NCBI GenBank assembly: GCA_902791885.1
Contig: CADAXO010000012.1
Location: forward strand, 19,569-33,630
Reading direction: 5' to 3'
Length of the DNA stretch: 14,062 nucleotides
Source of the DNA: Oscillospiraceae bacterium
GTDB taxonomy: Bacteria; Bacillota_A; Clostridia; Saccharofermentanales; Saccharofermentanaceae
The first letter of the stretch is position 1. Every line of letters starts with the position of its first letter. Of this stretch, positions 1-7,032 are shown in pieces. The position numbers and the translations under genes are program-made. The notes below the pieces were generated by a model. It ran no database searches. It saw only the letters and a program-made list of their open reading frames with translations, and was not told the origin of the DNA.

Positions 1-1
1 A

Positions 2-535
2 TTCTTTATTCTTCCGATAGTCTTCATGATCAAGGCTTATATCAACGAGAAGAATATGGATATCGAGGAGGTTCCGCTTGCAGACGAGGATGTTAAATCG
101 GCAAGCGGTATGCGCTCAGGGGTTCCGACCGGCGCGGAGGCTGCAGCAACAAATGCTGCCAAGGGTGTAGCTCTCGTTATGCTCGCTATATTCGGATGCA
201 TAGGACTCGGTATTCTGATCAGAGGAATCTTTATGCTCAAAGACGGTATGATCGGATTCTTCCTCATCGGCTTCGGCGCATTGTGGACGCTCGCGATCGC
301 AGGTTCGGCAATAGGCACATTAAAGGCTCTTAAGAATACCGGGAAGAACAATAATCCCCTGACGGCTGAGTATCCCAAGGCTGAGATGCCTCATGCGGAT
401 TATCCTCAGGCTGATTATCCGAAGCAGGCAGATACGTCATCTTCCGACAGCGGTTCTTTCTCTGAACCTATATGGAACAGGACAAGCACCTATGAAGACG
501 ACGATGACGATCTAAGAAGAAAAGGATACGAGTAA
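2..535 (+). CDS. Partial membrane protein with a pentapeptide-repeat tail (5' end cut off)
   Basis: The reading frame is open to the left edge of the window, and the first visible residues (FFILPIVFMI) look like the end of a membrane helix. The ATG at 26 is therefore probably internal, and the gene begins outside the window. After a short acidic stretch come two more hydrophobic segments, roughly residues 45-68 and 75-98 counted from that ATG, joined by a tight basic/Asp turn. The C-terminal tail is soluble and polar. It carries four tandem copies of a five-residue unit of the type A-[DE]-Y-P-x, then a Ser-rich stretch and a run of five Asp. I do not recognise the family. A small multi-pass membrane protein with a disordered cytoplasmic or surface tail is the most that can be said. 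It ends just before a bidirectional hairpin terminator and converges on abfA. Confidence 0.8.
   Translation, partial: FFILPIVFMIKAYINEKNMDIEEVPLADEDVKSASGMRSGVPTGAEAAATNAAKGVALVMLAIFGCIGLGILIRGIFMLKDGMIGFFLIGFGALWTLAIAGSAIGTLKALKNTGKNNNPLTAEYPKAEMPHADYPQADYPKQADTSSSDSGSFSEPIWNRTSTYEDDDDDLRRKGYE
365..424 (+). repeat. Four tandem 15-bp units encoding A-[DE]-Y-P-x
   Basis: Four in-frame 15-base units encode AEYPK, AEMPH, ADYPQ and ADYPK in the C-terminal tail of the first gene. The units differ mainly at wobble positions and the last residue, so they have diverged at the DNA level while the protein pattern is kept. The third and fourth units are the most alike. Confidence 0.8.
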
Positions 536-541
536 AAGAAT

Positions 542-571
542 TAATCCTCTCGTGGTATCACGAGAGGATTA
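542..571. terminator. Bidirectional terminator between converging genes
   Basis: A perfect 13-bp inverted repeat (542-554 with 559-571) encloses a 4-base loop. It is followed by an AT-rich tract on the plus strand and by a T-rich tract (ATTAATTCTTTT) on the minus strand. It lies between the end of the first gene and the end of abfA. The abfA stop codon (558-560) lies partly in the loop, and the right arm encodes the last four residues of abfA. Confidence 0.8.
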
Positions 572-2036
572 TTACATTCCAGGAAGCGGGAGCAAGTTCG
601 GAAGGAAGTGTATCTTTCTCAACCGGACGCACCTTCTCTTCCGAAGCGGAATTGGTGATAAGCATATCGCTGCTTTCAAGCGCGATGTGCTTTATTTTAT
701 TGAATTCTTTGAAGCCGTTAAGATCGAGCTCAAGCGGGATGCTCTTATCAATACAGCGGTTTACTATGAACAACGCAAGCTGACCGGAAGCCTTGTTATA
801 GACGGCAGATGCTTCAATGTCTGTGACATCATGATGGTTTGAGGTGTCATGTTTGCCGGTCTCTGTCTCAGCTTTAAGTGCTGTTCCTCTTCCGTAGAGC
901 GAAGCGTGAAGGAAAGGGTAGAAGATCGTCTGCCGCCAGGCGGGACCGTCCTTCTCCGTCATGATAGGAGCTATGACGTTCACAAGCTGGGCAAGACATG
1001 CGATCTTCACGCGGTCGGAATGGTTCATGAATTTTATAAGTGCGAGGCCGTTGACGACCGCGTCTTCGAAGGTGTAGTTGTCCTCAAGAAGGTGAGGTGC
1101 GAGACCCCACGGATCGTTCTTCATTCTGTCGTCATCTTCGGCCATGACATGGTACCAGCAGTTCCATTCATCGAAAGAGATGTTGACTGTCTTGTCTGAG
1201 CTTTTAGCTGCCTTTACTTCGTCACAGATCCCTGCGACAGTGTCGATGAAGCTGTCGAGATTATCTATGGACGCGAAGAAATCTTCCGTGTCGCCTGCCT
1301 TGTTCTCGAAGTATTGGTGGCAGGAGATGTAGTCGACATAATCGTAAGCCTCTGTGAGAACTTCCTTTTCCCAGGTGCCGAATGTAGGCATGTTTATGTG
1401 TGCGCTTCCGCAGACGACGCATTCTATCGAGTCGTCCATGAGCTTCATGGCTTTCGCTGTCTCGGCGGCAAGACGGCCGTATTCAGTTGCTGTCTTGTGT
1501 CCGACCTGCCAGTGTCCGTCCATCTCGTTTCCCATGCACCAAAGCTTGATGTTAAAGGGTTTCTCGTTACCGTGCGAGCGCCTTAAGGAAGCGTAGTATG
1601 AGTCGGTGTCGAGGTTGCAGTATTCAAGAAGATTGAGTGCGTCGGGGAGACCGCGGGTGCCTAAGTTTACCGCCATCATGATCTTAGTGCCGGCTTTGCC
1701 TGCCCACCTGTTAAACTCACTGATGCCGACCTCGTTGGGTTCCAAAGTGCGCCATGCGAGGTCCAGTCTTTTCTTGCGCTGCTCCACGGGGCCGACGCCG
1801 TCCTCCCAGAAATAATTTGAGACGAAGTTGCCGCCCGGGTATCTTACGACCGGGACATTAAGTTCCTTAACAAGAGCCAGAACATCTTCACGGAATCCGT
1901 CTTCGTCGGCGGACGGATGACCCGGCTGGTAGATGCCTTCATAGACTGCGCGTCCCAAGTGTTCGATGAACGAGCCGTAAAGGCGGTCGTCGATCTGAGA
2001 GATCTCTTTATTAATATCTATACTGATCTTTGCCAT
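558..2036 (-). CDS. abfA: Alpha-L-arabinofuranosidase, glycoside hydrolase family 51
   Basis: This retaining exo-enzyme removes terminal alpha-L-arabinofuranosyl residues from arabinan and arabinoxylan oligosaccharides. At 492 aa it is close to the usual length of intracellular GH51 enzymes (about 500 aa), and no signal peptide is seen, so it probably acts on imported oligosaccharides. Seen directly: the N-terminal YGSFIEHLGRAVYEGIY block, VVRYPGGNFVSNYFWEDGVGP near residues 63-83, the acid/base Glu in GNE (E171) and the nucleophile Glu in ISFDEWN (E290). Both catalytic residues sit almost where they do in characterised family members. The C-terminal part is the expected beta-sandwich region. 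The gene starts four bases after the yitT stop, with an AAGAAGGAAG ribosome site inside the yitT 3' end, so the two are co-transcribed and probably translationally coupled. No sugar transporter or AraC/GntR regulator is adjacent. Confidence 0.96.
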   Translation of the reverse strand: MAKISIDINKEISQIDDRLYGSFIEHLGRAVYEGIYQPGHPSADEDGFREDVLALVKELNVPVVRYPGGNFVSNYFWEDGVGPVEQRKKRLDLAWRTLEPNEVGISEFNRWAGKAGTKIMMAVNLGTRGLPDALNLLEYCNLDTDSYYASLRRSHGNEKPFNIKLWCMGNEMDGHWQVGHKTATEYGRLAAETAKAMKLMDDSIECVVCGSAHINMPTFGTWEKEVLTEAYDYVDYISCHQYFENKAGDTEDFFASIDNLDSFIDTVAGICDEVKAAKSSDKTVNISFDEWNCWYHVMAEDDDRMKNDPWGLAPHLLEDNYTFEDAVVNGLALIKFMNHSDRVKIACLAQLVNVIAPIMTEKDGPAWRQTIFYPFLHASLYGRGTALKAETETGKHDTSNHHDVTDIEASAVYNKASGQLALFIVNRCIDKSIPLELDLNGFKEFNKIKHIALESSDMLITNSASEEKVRPVEKDTLPSELAPASWNVIILS

Positions 2037-2040
2037 ACGA

Positions 2041-2901
2041 TCATTCTTCCTTCTTGTAATAGAAATAACCCGACAGTTTCTCTGTCCTTAACATATTGAC
2101 GAAAGCTTCGGGATCGACTTCCTTGACGGCCTTGATGACTCTTCTTGAGTCTGAACGCGCGATGACCGAATAGACGACGTGCTTCTCGCAGTGACCGAAT
2201 GAACCTTCGCCTTCGATTATCGTCGCGCCGTGGTTGGAGACTTCGTATATCTTGTCACAGATCTCGTGCGGCTTCGTCGTAACAACGAAGAGAGTCGACT
2301 GCTGGAACTTAAGATACAGCGCCCTTATTACTGTCGTTGCGGTGTACTGGAAAATTATCGAGTAGAGAGCCTTGTCCCAGCCGAAGAGTGCGCCCGCTAT
2401 GATGAGGATCACGGAGTTGAATACGAGGATCAGATTAAATGAGTCGACACCTTTTCGCTCGGATAAGAAGATGCTTATGAAGTCGGTGCCTCCCGAGGTT
2501 GCTCCCGAGAGAAGGCAGATGCTGATGGCAAGTCCGTTTATGATGCCGCCGAAAATGCTTATGAGGAGCGTGTCCGAAGTGACGTTGAAGCCCGGTATCA
2601 GGTCAGTGAGCGTACTCGAGAGCACGATCATGAGTATCGAGTACAGCGTGAATTTCTTTCCTATGAACTTAAATCCGATATAGATAGGGATGGCGTTAAG
2701 TGCGAGGTTGATGACGGAGAAGGGGGGAGTGTAGCCCGTGAGCATCTCCGTTGTTCTTTGTATCAGGAGGGTAAGTCCGTTGACGCCTCCCGGGAAAAGA
2801 TCTCCTGTCCTTACGAACGTCTTGATATTAACGGCCATCATTACAGCCGCGAAAGCGATAAAAACCAAAGTCTTAAGATCTTTACGCCAATCGAACTTCA
2901 T
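2041..2901 (-). CDS. YitT family membrane protein (DUF161 + DUF2179)
   Basis: This 286-aa protein has about five hydrophobic segments in its first ~190 residues. These include the family-typical PGGVNGLTLLIQR and SGATSGGTDFISIFLSE glycine-rich motifs. A soluble C-terminal domain follows (about residues 203-286; LFVVTTKPHEI through MLRTEKLSGYFYY) and matches the DUF2179 pattern. YitT proteins are widespread in Firmicutes and occur in several paralogs per genome. Their transported substrate or role is not established, so none is assigned. It is the first gene of a two-gene operon with abfA. Start choice: the ATG at 2901 gives the normal YitT N-terminus, and no in-frame ATG, GTG or TTG was seen in the 49 bases upstream. 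No Shine-Dalgarno sequence precedes it, and a TATAAT lies only six bases upstream, which suggests a leaderless message. Confidence 0.93.
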   Translation of the reverse strand: MKFDWRKDLKTLVFIAFAAVMMAVNIKTFVRTGDLFPGGVNGLTLLIQRTTEMLTGYTPPFSVINLALNAIPIYIGFKFIGKKFTLYSILMIVLSSTLTDLIPGFNVTSDTLLISIFGGIINGLAISICLLSGATSGGTDFISIFLSERKGVDSFNLILVFNSVILIIAGALFGWDKALYSIIFQYTATTVIRALYLKFQQSTLFVVTTKPHEICDKIYEVSNHGATIIEGEGSFGHCEKHVVYSVIARSDSRRVIKAVKEVDPEAFVNMLRTEKLSGYFYYKKEE

Positions 2902-2907
2902 ATACAG

Positions 2908-2936
2908 ATTATAAACCGCGCATATGTGGTGTACAA
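2908..2936 (-). promoter_or_regulatory. SigmaA-type promoter of yitT-abfA, probably leaderless
   Basis: On the minus strand a perfect -10 TATAAT (2908-2913) lies exactly 17 bases from a weak -35 TTGTAC (2931-2936). Transcription would start about seven bases past the -10, which falls on the A of the yitT ATG. The -35 overlaps a plus-strand TACAAT (2932-2937) that could be the -10 of the divergent acyltransferase gene, so the two promoters may exclude each other. Confidence 0.6.
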
Positions 2937-2944
2937 TGTGGTTT

Positions 2945-4003
2945 ATGTTTACGGCTTATAATCGTAAGTATAACTACAGCATCGCTTTTATAAAGGTCTT
3001 TATGAGCTTTTGCGTAATATGCTGTCACTTCTGGGCGACCGGCGATCCGTCCTTCTATCCTGTGGCATTTATGTACAGAATGCGTGATGTCGCGGCACCC
3101 GTTTTTATACTCGTATCGTTTCTTCTTACATATAAGATGTATCTTAAACCCGATGTGCAAAAACTTAAGCAAAGACTGTACAGGCTCCTTGTGCCTTACT
3201 TTACCTGGGGTGTTATTTATTACCTGGGCTGCCTTCTTATAGGTATTATCTTAAGTAAGATCAGGATAGAGAATGATTTTGTAATACGCTTTACGAAGAA
3301 GGATCTGATGTGGCAGCTTCTGTTCGGATGTGACCGCTACCTCGCACCGCAGTTCTGGTACCAGTTTAATCTCGTCGTGTTCATTGTGTTTTTCTGGCTC
3401 TTGTTCAGATTCTTAAGAAAGCCCGCGAAGTATATACTGATCGCACTTGCGGTTCTGGCGCTCGTGTCTGAATACTCGGGACTTAACTATTTCATTTTCG
3501 CGCGGTTCGAGTATGAGATATGGTGGCCCGGGGGAAGGCTTACGGAGTTATTCCCTTGTGCTGTGGCAGGCTTTTTCCTTGCGGATCTGAAGTTGATGAA
3601 GAAACTTAAGATATATTGGGAGATCACGTTTACGGCAGCCGCGGTTCTGATGCTAATGATCTCTTATGCTGTCACGATACCCGCACCCGAATACGGCTTC
3701 AGCTACTCGGGGATATATGTCCTTCTTTATACAATTCTGGCCTTCATACTGATGTACGTTATTCCATGGGAGAAGTTGCCTGCGGCAGCACTTAAGGTGC
3801 TCCGTTTTCTCTCGCGGTACAGCTTCGGTGTTTACTGCATTCACTACTTCATCGGCAGGGTCTGGAGCGACATTATATGTGTAAACAGGGGATGGACACG
3901 CGACACTTTCCTAAGCTGCGTGATAATATATGCAGTCTCCGTGTTGCTGTCCTGGCTGATATCACAGGTCCCGGGGAAATTTTTCAGGATGCTCGTGGAA
4001 TAG
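2945..4003 (+). CDS. Acyltransferase 3 family membrane protein
   Basis: This multi-pass membrane protein (about ten hydrophobic segments over ~352 aa) has the order typical of acyltransferase-3 (OafA/WecH-type) enzymes, which transfer acetyl or other acyl groups to cell-surface sugars. The first helix carries the family His (SIAFIKVFMSFCVICCHFW). It is followed by RDVAAPVFILVSFLL and by the basic loop LKQRLYRLLVPYFTWG, then by a series of helices ending in the SFGVYCIHYFIGR motif. The open frame also allows an ATG at 2924 or 2936. I prefer 2945 because the family N-terminus begins just after it and because the earlier starts lie too close to yitT. None of the starts has a clear ribosome site. 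The acyl acceptor cannot be told from context, since no polysaccharide cluster is present. A strong hairpin terminator follows at 4036. Confidence 0.85.
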   Translation: MFTAYNRKYNYSIAFIKVFMSFCVICCHFWATGDPSFYPVAFMYRMRDVAAPVFILVSFLLTYKMYLKPDVQKLKQRLYRLLVPYFTWGVIYYLGCLLIGIILSKIRIENDFVIRFTKKDLMWQLLFGCDRYLAPQFWYQFNLVVFIVFFWLLFRFLRKPAKYILIALAVLALVSEYSGLNYFIFARFEYEIWWPGGRLTELFPCAVAGFFLADLKLMKKLKIYWEITFTAAAVLMLMISYAVTIPAPEYGFSYSGIYVLLYTILAFILMYVIPWEKLPAAALKVLRFLSRYSFGVYCIHYFIGRVWSDIICVNRGWTRDTFLSCVIIYAVSVLLSWLISQVPGKFFRMLVE

Positions 4004-4035
4004 TTCGGATATGATCAATATTCCGTAATATGAAG

Positions 4036-4071
4036 ACGCCCGCTGATTAAATTCAGCGGGCGTTAGTTTTT
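4036..4071. terminator. Hairpin terminator between the acyltransferase and zinc-ribbon genes
   Basis: An 11-bp perfect GC-rich stem (4036-4046 with 4053-4063) with a 6-base loop is followed by a T-rich run (TTTTTA at 4067-4072) on the plus strand. The T-run runs into the stop codon of the minus-strand zinc-ribbon gene (4070-4072). In the other direction the hairpin is followed by a less T-rich stretch, so it may also end that transcript. Confidence 0.85.
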
Positions 4072-5314
4072 ATCTGTTGATGAAGATCATGACCCAGTCG
4101 TCGTCGATCAATTCATAGCTGTGACCGCAGTGGGGGCACTTGTCTATGTGCATGGCATCGAAAGTGGCACCGCAGGTTTTGCAGTTAACGGCGTGTACTG
4201 AGAATCCCAGGTCTTCCTCGTTCTTAAGTCTTCTGATGACTTCCGTCTTGAAGCTCGCTTGATGCTTAGTAAGCTTTCCGTTCTCATAGACTGTACATGT
4301 GACGTAGGTGACCATTCTGACATGCAGTATGTCATCTACAAGAGTCGAGCCTTCATACTTGCATGCTCCTCTGTATTCGACGTCGACAACGTTGTTCATG
4401 TAATCAAGATTATCGTGTCCCTTGTATATCGACAGATTGCTCCTGTCATCCGAGAAGATTATCGAACGCAAAAGTGCGATGAGCTTACCTTCGAAGTATT
4501 CATATGAGAAGTCGGGAAAGTAGCGGCTCATATCATTCTCGAATCTCTTCTTGGTCATCTGAGCCGCACTTAAGTCCATCGTGTCAGCAGCAATAGAAGC
4601 CATCTTCGAGAAAGTTACAATGGCGAGGATAAGCGAGTACAGAAGATAGAAGATAATGCATCCCAGCCATCCGGATATAAGACCTCCGATAATGCCGAAG
4701 AATATTCCGGCAGCTAAGTTGCCTTCAACGAGCCAGTTGTAAAGGAATACTCCGAGTGCGACCAGTACGCCGAAGATAACGGCAACACCGATGACTTTCT
4801 TGATGCTTCCTTCGATCTTATTTCGTTCAACGAACTTCGGTATGGTATGGAAGGTCGTGACGCAGGGGAAGAACTTGAATGTCTTGAATCTCGTTCCGCA
4901 CATCGTGCAGCCGTTGATGAAGCTTTTCGCGCCGGCGGAGTGACCGCAGTTGGGGCAGCTTATGGTCTCTTCCTGATAATCCTGCTTGTCGAGGATGTCG
5001 CAGTAAAGTGTCTCGGTGTCCTTGTCGGAACGCGCGAGGAGCTGACCGTCCTTCATGTAGTCGGTCTCGTAGTTGCACTCCTTGAACGTCATGTGGAGTG
5101 TGTAGGGGGGATGGGACTTAATCCTCTTGCTGTCGATGTTGTCGCCGATCCTGTCTATACGCTTGACGACCTGTATACCCTTATCCTCGAGCCTCTTGCG
5201 GTGACACTCGAGAAAATAAGCGAAGTCGTTCGATGCGTACTGAGGCACCGGACCGCCGTTATAGAACTCCTTGTACTCTTCGAAAAAAGTATCTCTTACT
5301 GCACCTGAATCCAT
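4070..5314 (-). CDS. Membrane protein with two zinc ribbons and a Tim44-like region
   Basis: The protein is 414 aa from the ATG at 5314, chosen because AAGGAGG (5323-5329) precedes it at ideal spacing. The open frame continues 42 codons further upstream but without support. Order seen: a soluble N-terminal part (1-117); a first four-Cys zinc ribbon (C120, C123, C136, C139); two long hydrophobic segments rich in Gly (about 172-195 and 198-235); a region of about residues 248-362 that resembles the Tim44-like fold (MTKKRFENDMSRYFPDFS, then alternating strands ending in FKTEVIRRL); and a second four-Cys zinc ribbon near the C-terminus (C378, C381, C393, C396). Tim44-like domains in bacteria are linked to membrane association, but no activity is established for this architecture. 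The assignment of that domain is by pattern only. The gene is divergent from the phosphatase operon and stands alone. Confidence 0.82.
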   Translation of the reverse strand: MDSGAVRDTFFEEYKEFYNGGPVPQYASNDFAYFLECHRKRLEDKGIQVVKRIDRIGDNIDSKRIKSHPPYTLHMTFKECNYETDYMKDGQLLARSDKDTETLYCDILDKQDYQEETISCPNCGHSAGAKSFINGCTMCGTRFKTFKFFPCVTTFHTIPKFVERNKIEGSIKKVIGVAVIFGVLVALGVFLYNWLVEGNLAAGIFFGIIGGLISGWLGCIIFYLLYSLILAIVTFSKMASIAADTMDLSAAQMTKKRFENDMSRYFPDFSYEYFEGKLIALLRSIIFSDDRSNLSIYKGHDNLDYMNNVVDVEYRGACKYEGSTLVDDILHVRMVTYVTCTVYENGKLTKHQASFKTEVIRRLKNEEDLGFSVHAVNCKTCGATFDAMHIDKCPHCGHSYELIDDDWVMIFINR

Positions 5315-5339
5315 ATATCTATCCTCCTTATCCTTTGTA

Positions 5340-5345
5340 ATTGTA
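5340..5345 (-). promoter_or_regulatory. Candidate -10 of the zinc-ribbon membrane protein gene
   Basis: A TACAAT on the minus strand would place the transcription start near 5333, about 18 bases before the ATG and just upstream of the AAGGAGG ribosome site. No good -35 is seen at 16-18 bases (CCGACA lies at 19), so this call rests on the -10 and its position. Confidence 0.4.
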
Positions 5346-5379
5346 CCATGCGGAAAGTGCGTGATGTCGGCAGTTGGGT

Positions 5380-5385
5380 TATAAT
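5380..5385 (+). promoter_or_regulatory. Candidate -10 of the two-phosphatase operon
   Basis: A perfect TATAAT lies 38 bases before the histidine phosphatase ATG and would give a leader of about 30 bases. No recognisable -35 sits at 16-18 bases upstream, and there is no TGn extension, so strength may depend on an activator or the match may be partly chance. Confidence 0.4.
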
Positions 5386-5423
5386 TTTCAAAAAAGAATA
5401 TCCGGTAAGAAACAGGGTGACAC

Positions 5424-6089
5424 ATGAGGATAGTAATCATTCGGCACGGCGACCCCGATTATGAGAAGGACTGTCTTACTAAGAAGGGACAAGAGCAGGC
5501 GGCGCTTGCCGCGAAGCGTCTTCTTATCGAGGATATCGATGATGTCTGTTCGTCTCCCTTGGGACGCGCGGTCGAGACTGCCGAGGCTTTCACGGAACTT
5601 ACGGGCAAAGGTCCTTTAAAGATACTGGACTTCATGCAGGAGATAAGATACGGCAGGGAGGATGACCTTTATTCTGAAGCGGGACACCCGTGGAATAATG
5701 CCGACAGGATGATCTTTGAAGGCATTAACGTGAATGATCCCGAATGGCGGAACTTCCCTGCGTTTATTGATAACACTGCAACAATTGATGTTGATAAGGT
5801 CATGAAGGGAACTGATGAGTGGCTTAAGACATTGGGCTATGAGAGGGAAGGCCTTTACTACCGTAACAAAAGATCTGATGACAAACAGTATACGGTTGCT
5901 TTGTTCTGCCACGGCGGCTCTGCAACTGCGATGTTGTCGCGTATCTATAATCAGCAGTTCCCGTATATGTGTTCCGTGGTGCATATGGCGCACACGGGAA
6001 TAACGGTATTAAGGTTTGACTGTAATCCCGGAAGTCTTACGGTTCCCGTACTTGAGCTTCTTAACGATGACAGACATCTTCGGAGGTAA
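5424..6089 (+). CDS. Histidine phosphatase family protein (phosphoglycerate mutase-like)
   Basis: At 221 aa this is the size of a branch-1 histidine phosphatase. These enzymes form a phosphohistidine intermediate and act on small phospho-compounds or phosphoproteins. Catalytic residues can be placed: the RHG motif at the N-terminus (R7, H8, G9), CSSPLGRAVETA with R48, the acid E73 in MQEI, and the second His in FCHGG (H163). The middle (about 75-150) is divergent from sugar-phosphate mutases, so phosphoglycerate mutase activity is not implied, and phosphatase is more likely. A cytoplasmic location is expected. It is the first gene of an operon whose second gene starts two bases after its stop, so the two products probably act together or on related phosphates. 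The ribosome site (CAGGGTGA) is weak. Confidence 0.9.
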   Translation: MRIVIIRHGDPDYEKDCLTKKGQEQAALAAKRLLIEDIDDVCSSPLGRAVETAEAFTELTGKGPLKILDFMQEIRYGREDDLYSEAGHPWNNADRMIFEGINVNDPEWRNFPAFIDNTATIDVDKVMKGTDEWLKTLGYEREGLYYRNKRSDDKQYTVALFCHGGSATAMLSRIYNQQFPYMCSVVHMAHTGITVLRFDCNPGSLTVPVLELLNDDRHLRR

Positions 6090-6091
6090 AC

Positions 6092-6898
6092 ATGGAAAGA
6101 TCGATAGGTTTGACGGGTGTCGGTAATGCCAGAGAACTGGGCGGGATCGTGATAGGGGACAGCAAGGTCAGATCCGGTTTTCTTATAAGGACCGGAAGTC
6201 TGGCGGGTGCAGTTCCTGAAGATCTGAAGAGACTTTCAGACGTTTATAAGGTCGCTTCAATCGCCGATATGAGGATGAAGTTCGAAAGGCTTGGGTCGCC
6301 CGATCCGGTTGTTGAAGGGTCGGTCAATCATGAGCTCGCCGTGTTCGAACCTGAGGACTTTCCCGGAATGGATGAGTCGATGCTTTACTCGGACGGTCAG
6401 CCTGTTGACAGAAAGACCATGGTGATGCTCGGGATCAAAAATGGGTTCATCAATAACAGGATGTATGTTTCTTTCCTGATGTCGGACAGGGGTCGTAAGG
6501 CTTATGCGGACTTTTTTAAGATCCTGTTCGGGCTTCCCGAAGGCCGTTCTGTTCTGTGGCACTGCACTGACGGAAAGGACCGCACGGGCCTTGGCGCGAT
6601 GTTGATACTGTCGGCTCTGGGTGCTGACCGCGATACGATTATGGAAGATTATCTTCTTACGAATGAGTACAATGCGTCTGCGGTTGAAAAGGTACATGCT
6701 TATGCTGACACGCTTGATATGCCTGAGGAGATGAGAAGAATGTTCGTGTTCGCAGGCGGTGCCGTCTATGAGGATTTCATGGAAAATGCTTTTGATGGGA
6801 TCGATAAGAATTACGGCTCAACAGACGGATATCTCAGGGAGGTCTGCGGCGTAGGTGAGGAAGAGAAAAGGCTTCTTAAGGAGCGCTTCCTTCAATAG
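6092..6898 (+). CDS. Tyrosine/lipid phosphatase, HCxxGKDRTG type
   Basis: This 268-aa protein carries the Cys-dependent phosphatase signature WHCTDGKDRTG at about 156-166, with nucleophile C158 and phosphate-binding R164. Lys-Asp inside the loop (K162, D163) is typical of the atypical family that includes mycobacterial MptpB and Listeria LipA, which remove phosphate from phosphotyrosine and from phosphoinositides. Other family marks are GNARELGGI near the N-terminus, IRTGSL (32-37) and DMRMKFERLGSPDP (59-72). No signal peptide is seen, so it is predicted to be cytoplasmic, unlike LipA. It follows the histidine phosphatase by two bases, with a good GGAGGT ribosome site (6081-6086) inside the upstream gene, so the pair is translationally linked. 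The natural substrate cannot be inferred. No strong terminator follows, only a T-run at 6939-6946. Confidence 0.92.
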   Translation: MERSIGLTGVGNARELGGIVIGDSKVRSGFLIRTGSLAGAVPEDLKRLSDVYKVASIADMRMKFERLGSPDPVVEGSVNHELAVFEPEDFPGMDESMLYSDGQPVDRKTMVMLGIKNGFINNRMYVSFLMSDRGRKAYADFFKILFGLPEGRSVLWHCTDGKDRTGLGAMLILSALGADRDTIMEDYLLTNEYNASAVEKVHAYADTLDMPEEMRRMFVFAGGAVYEDFMENAFDGIDKNYGSTDGYLREVCGVGEEEKRLLKERFLQ

Positions 6899-6943
6899 GT
6901 TCCCGGGTTAATAAGAAGACTCGTATAAAGATTTATTCTTTTT

Positions 6944-6971
6944 TTTACATAAAGGTTCCCAAATTTATAAT
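6944..6971 (+). promoter_or_regulatory. Promoter of the HerA-like ATPase gene
   Basis: A -35 of TTTACA (6944-6949, five of six matches) lies 16 bases before a perfect -10 TATAAT (6966-6971). A second perfect TATAAT at 6980-6985 may give a tandem start 14 bases on, without a clear -35 of its own. The leader would be about 45-55 bases. Confidence 0.7.
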
Positions 6972-6990
6972 CTGACCGCTATAATAGGGA

Positions 6991-7008
6991 TAGGTCTTTT
7001 ACGACCTA
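6991..7008 (+). other. Short hairpin in the leader of the HerA-like gene
   Basis: A 6-bp inverted repeat (TAGGTC 6991-6996, GACCTA 7003-7008) with a 6-base loop lies at or just after the predicted transcription start. It is not followed by a T-run, so it is not a terminator. It could protect the 5' end of the message or mark an operator. It could also be chance. Confidence 0.35.
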
Positions 7009-7032
7009 CGTAATTGCATTGGGGGATCATTA

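Noticed and set aside
37..378. Open frame of 113 codons on the minus strand opposite the first gene
   Set aside because: It is fully antisense to a well-supported membrane protein, has no ribosome site and an unlikely composition (shadow frame).
4847..5308. Open frame of 153 codons opposite the zinc-ribbon gene
   Set aside because: It is antisense to coding sequence with clear zinc ribbons, has no ribosome site, and is Val/Leu-rich from reversed codons.
5315..5440. Upstream extension of the zinc-ribbon protein by 42 codons
   Set aside because: The ideal AAGGAGG directly before the ATG at 5314 and a -10 at 5340-5345 inside the extension argue for the shorter form.
6913..6946. Possible terminator of the phosphatase operon (AAGAA/TTCTT plus eight T)
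   Set aside because: The stem is 5 bp of almost only A-T pairs with a large loop. The T-run more likely belongs to the -35 region of the next promoter.
6898..6960. Direct repeat GGTTCCC at 6898-6904 and 6954-6960
   Set aside because: Seven bases are too short to be an attachment site or target duplication, and there is no mobile gene between the copies.
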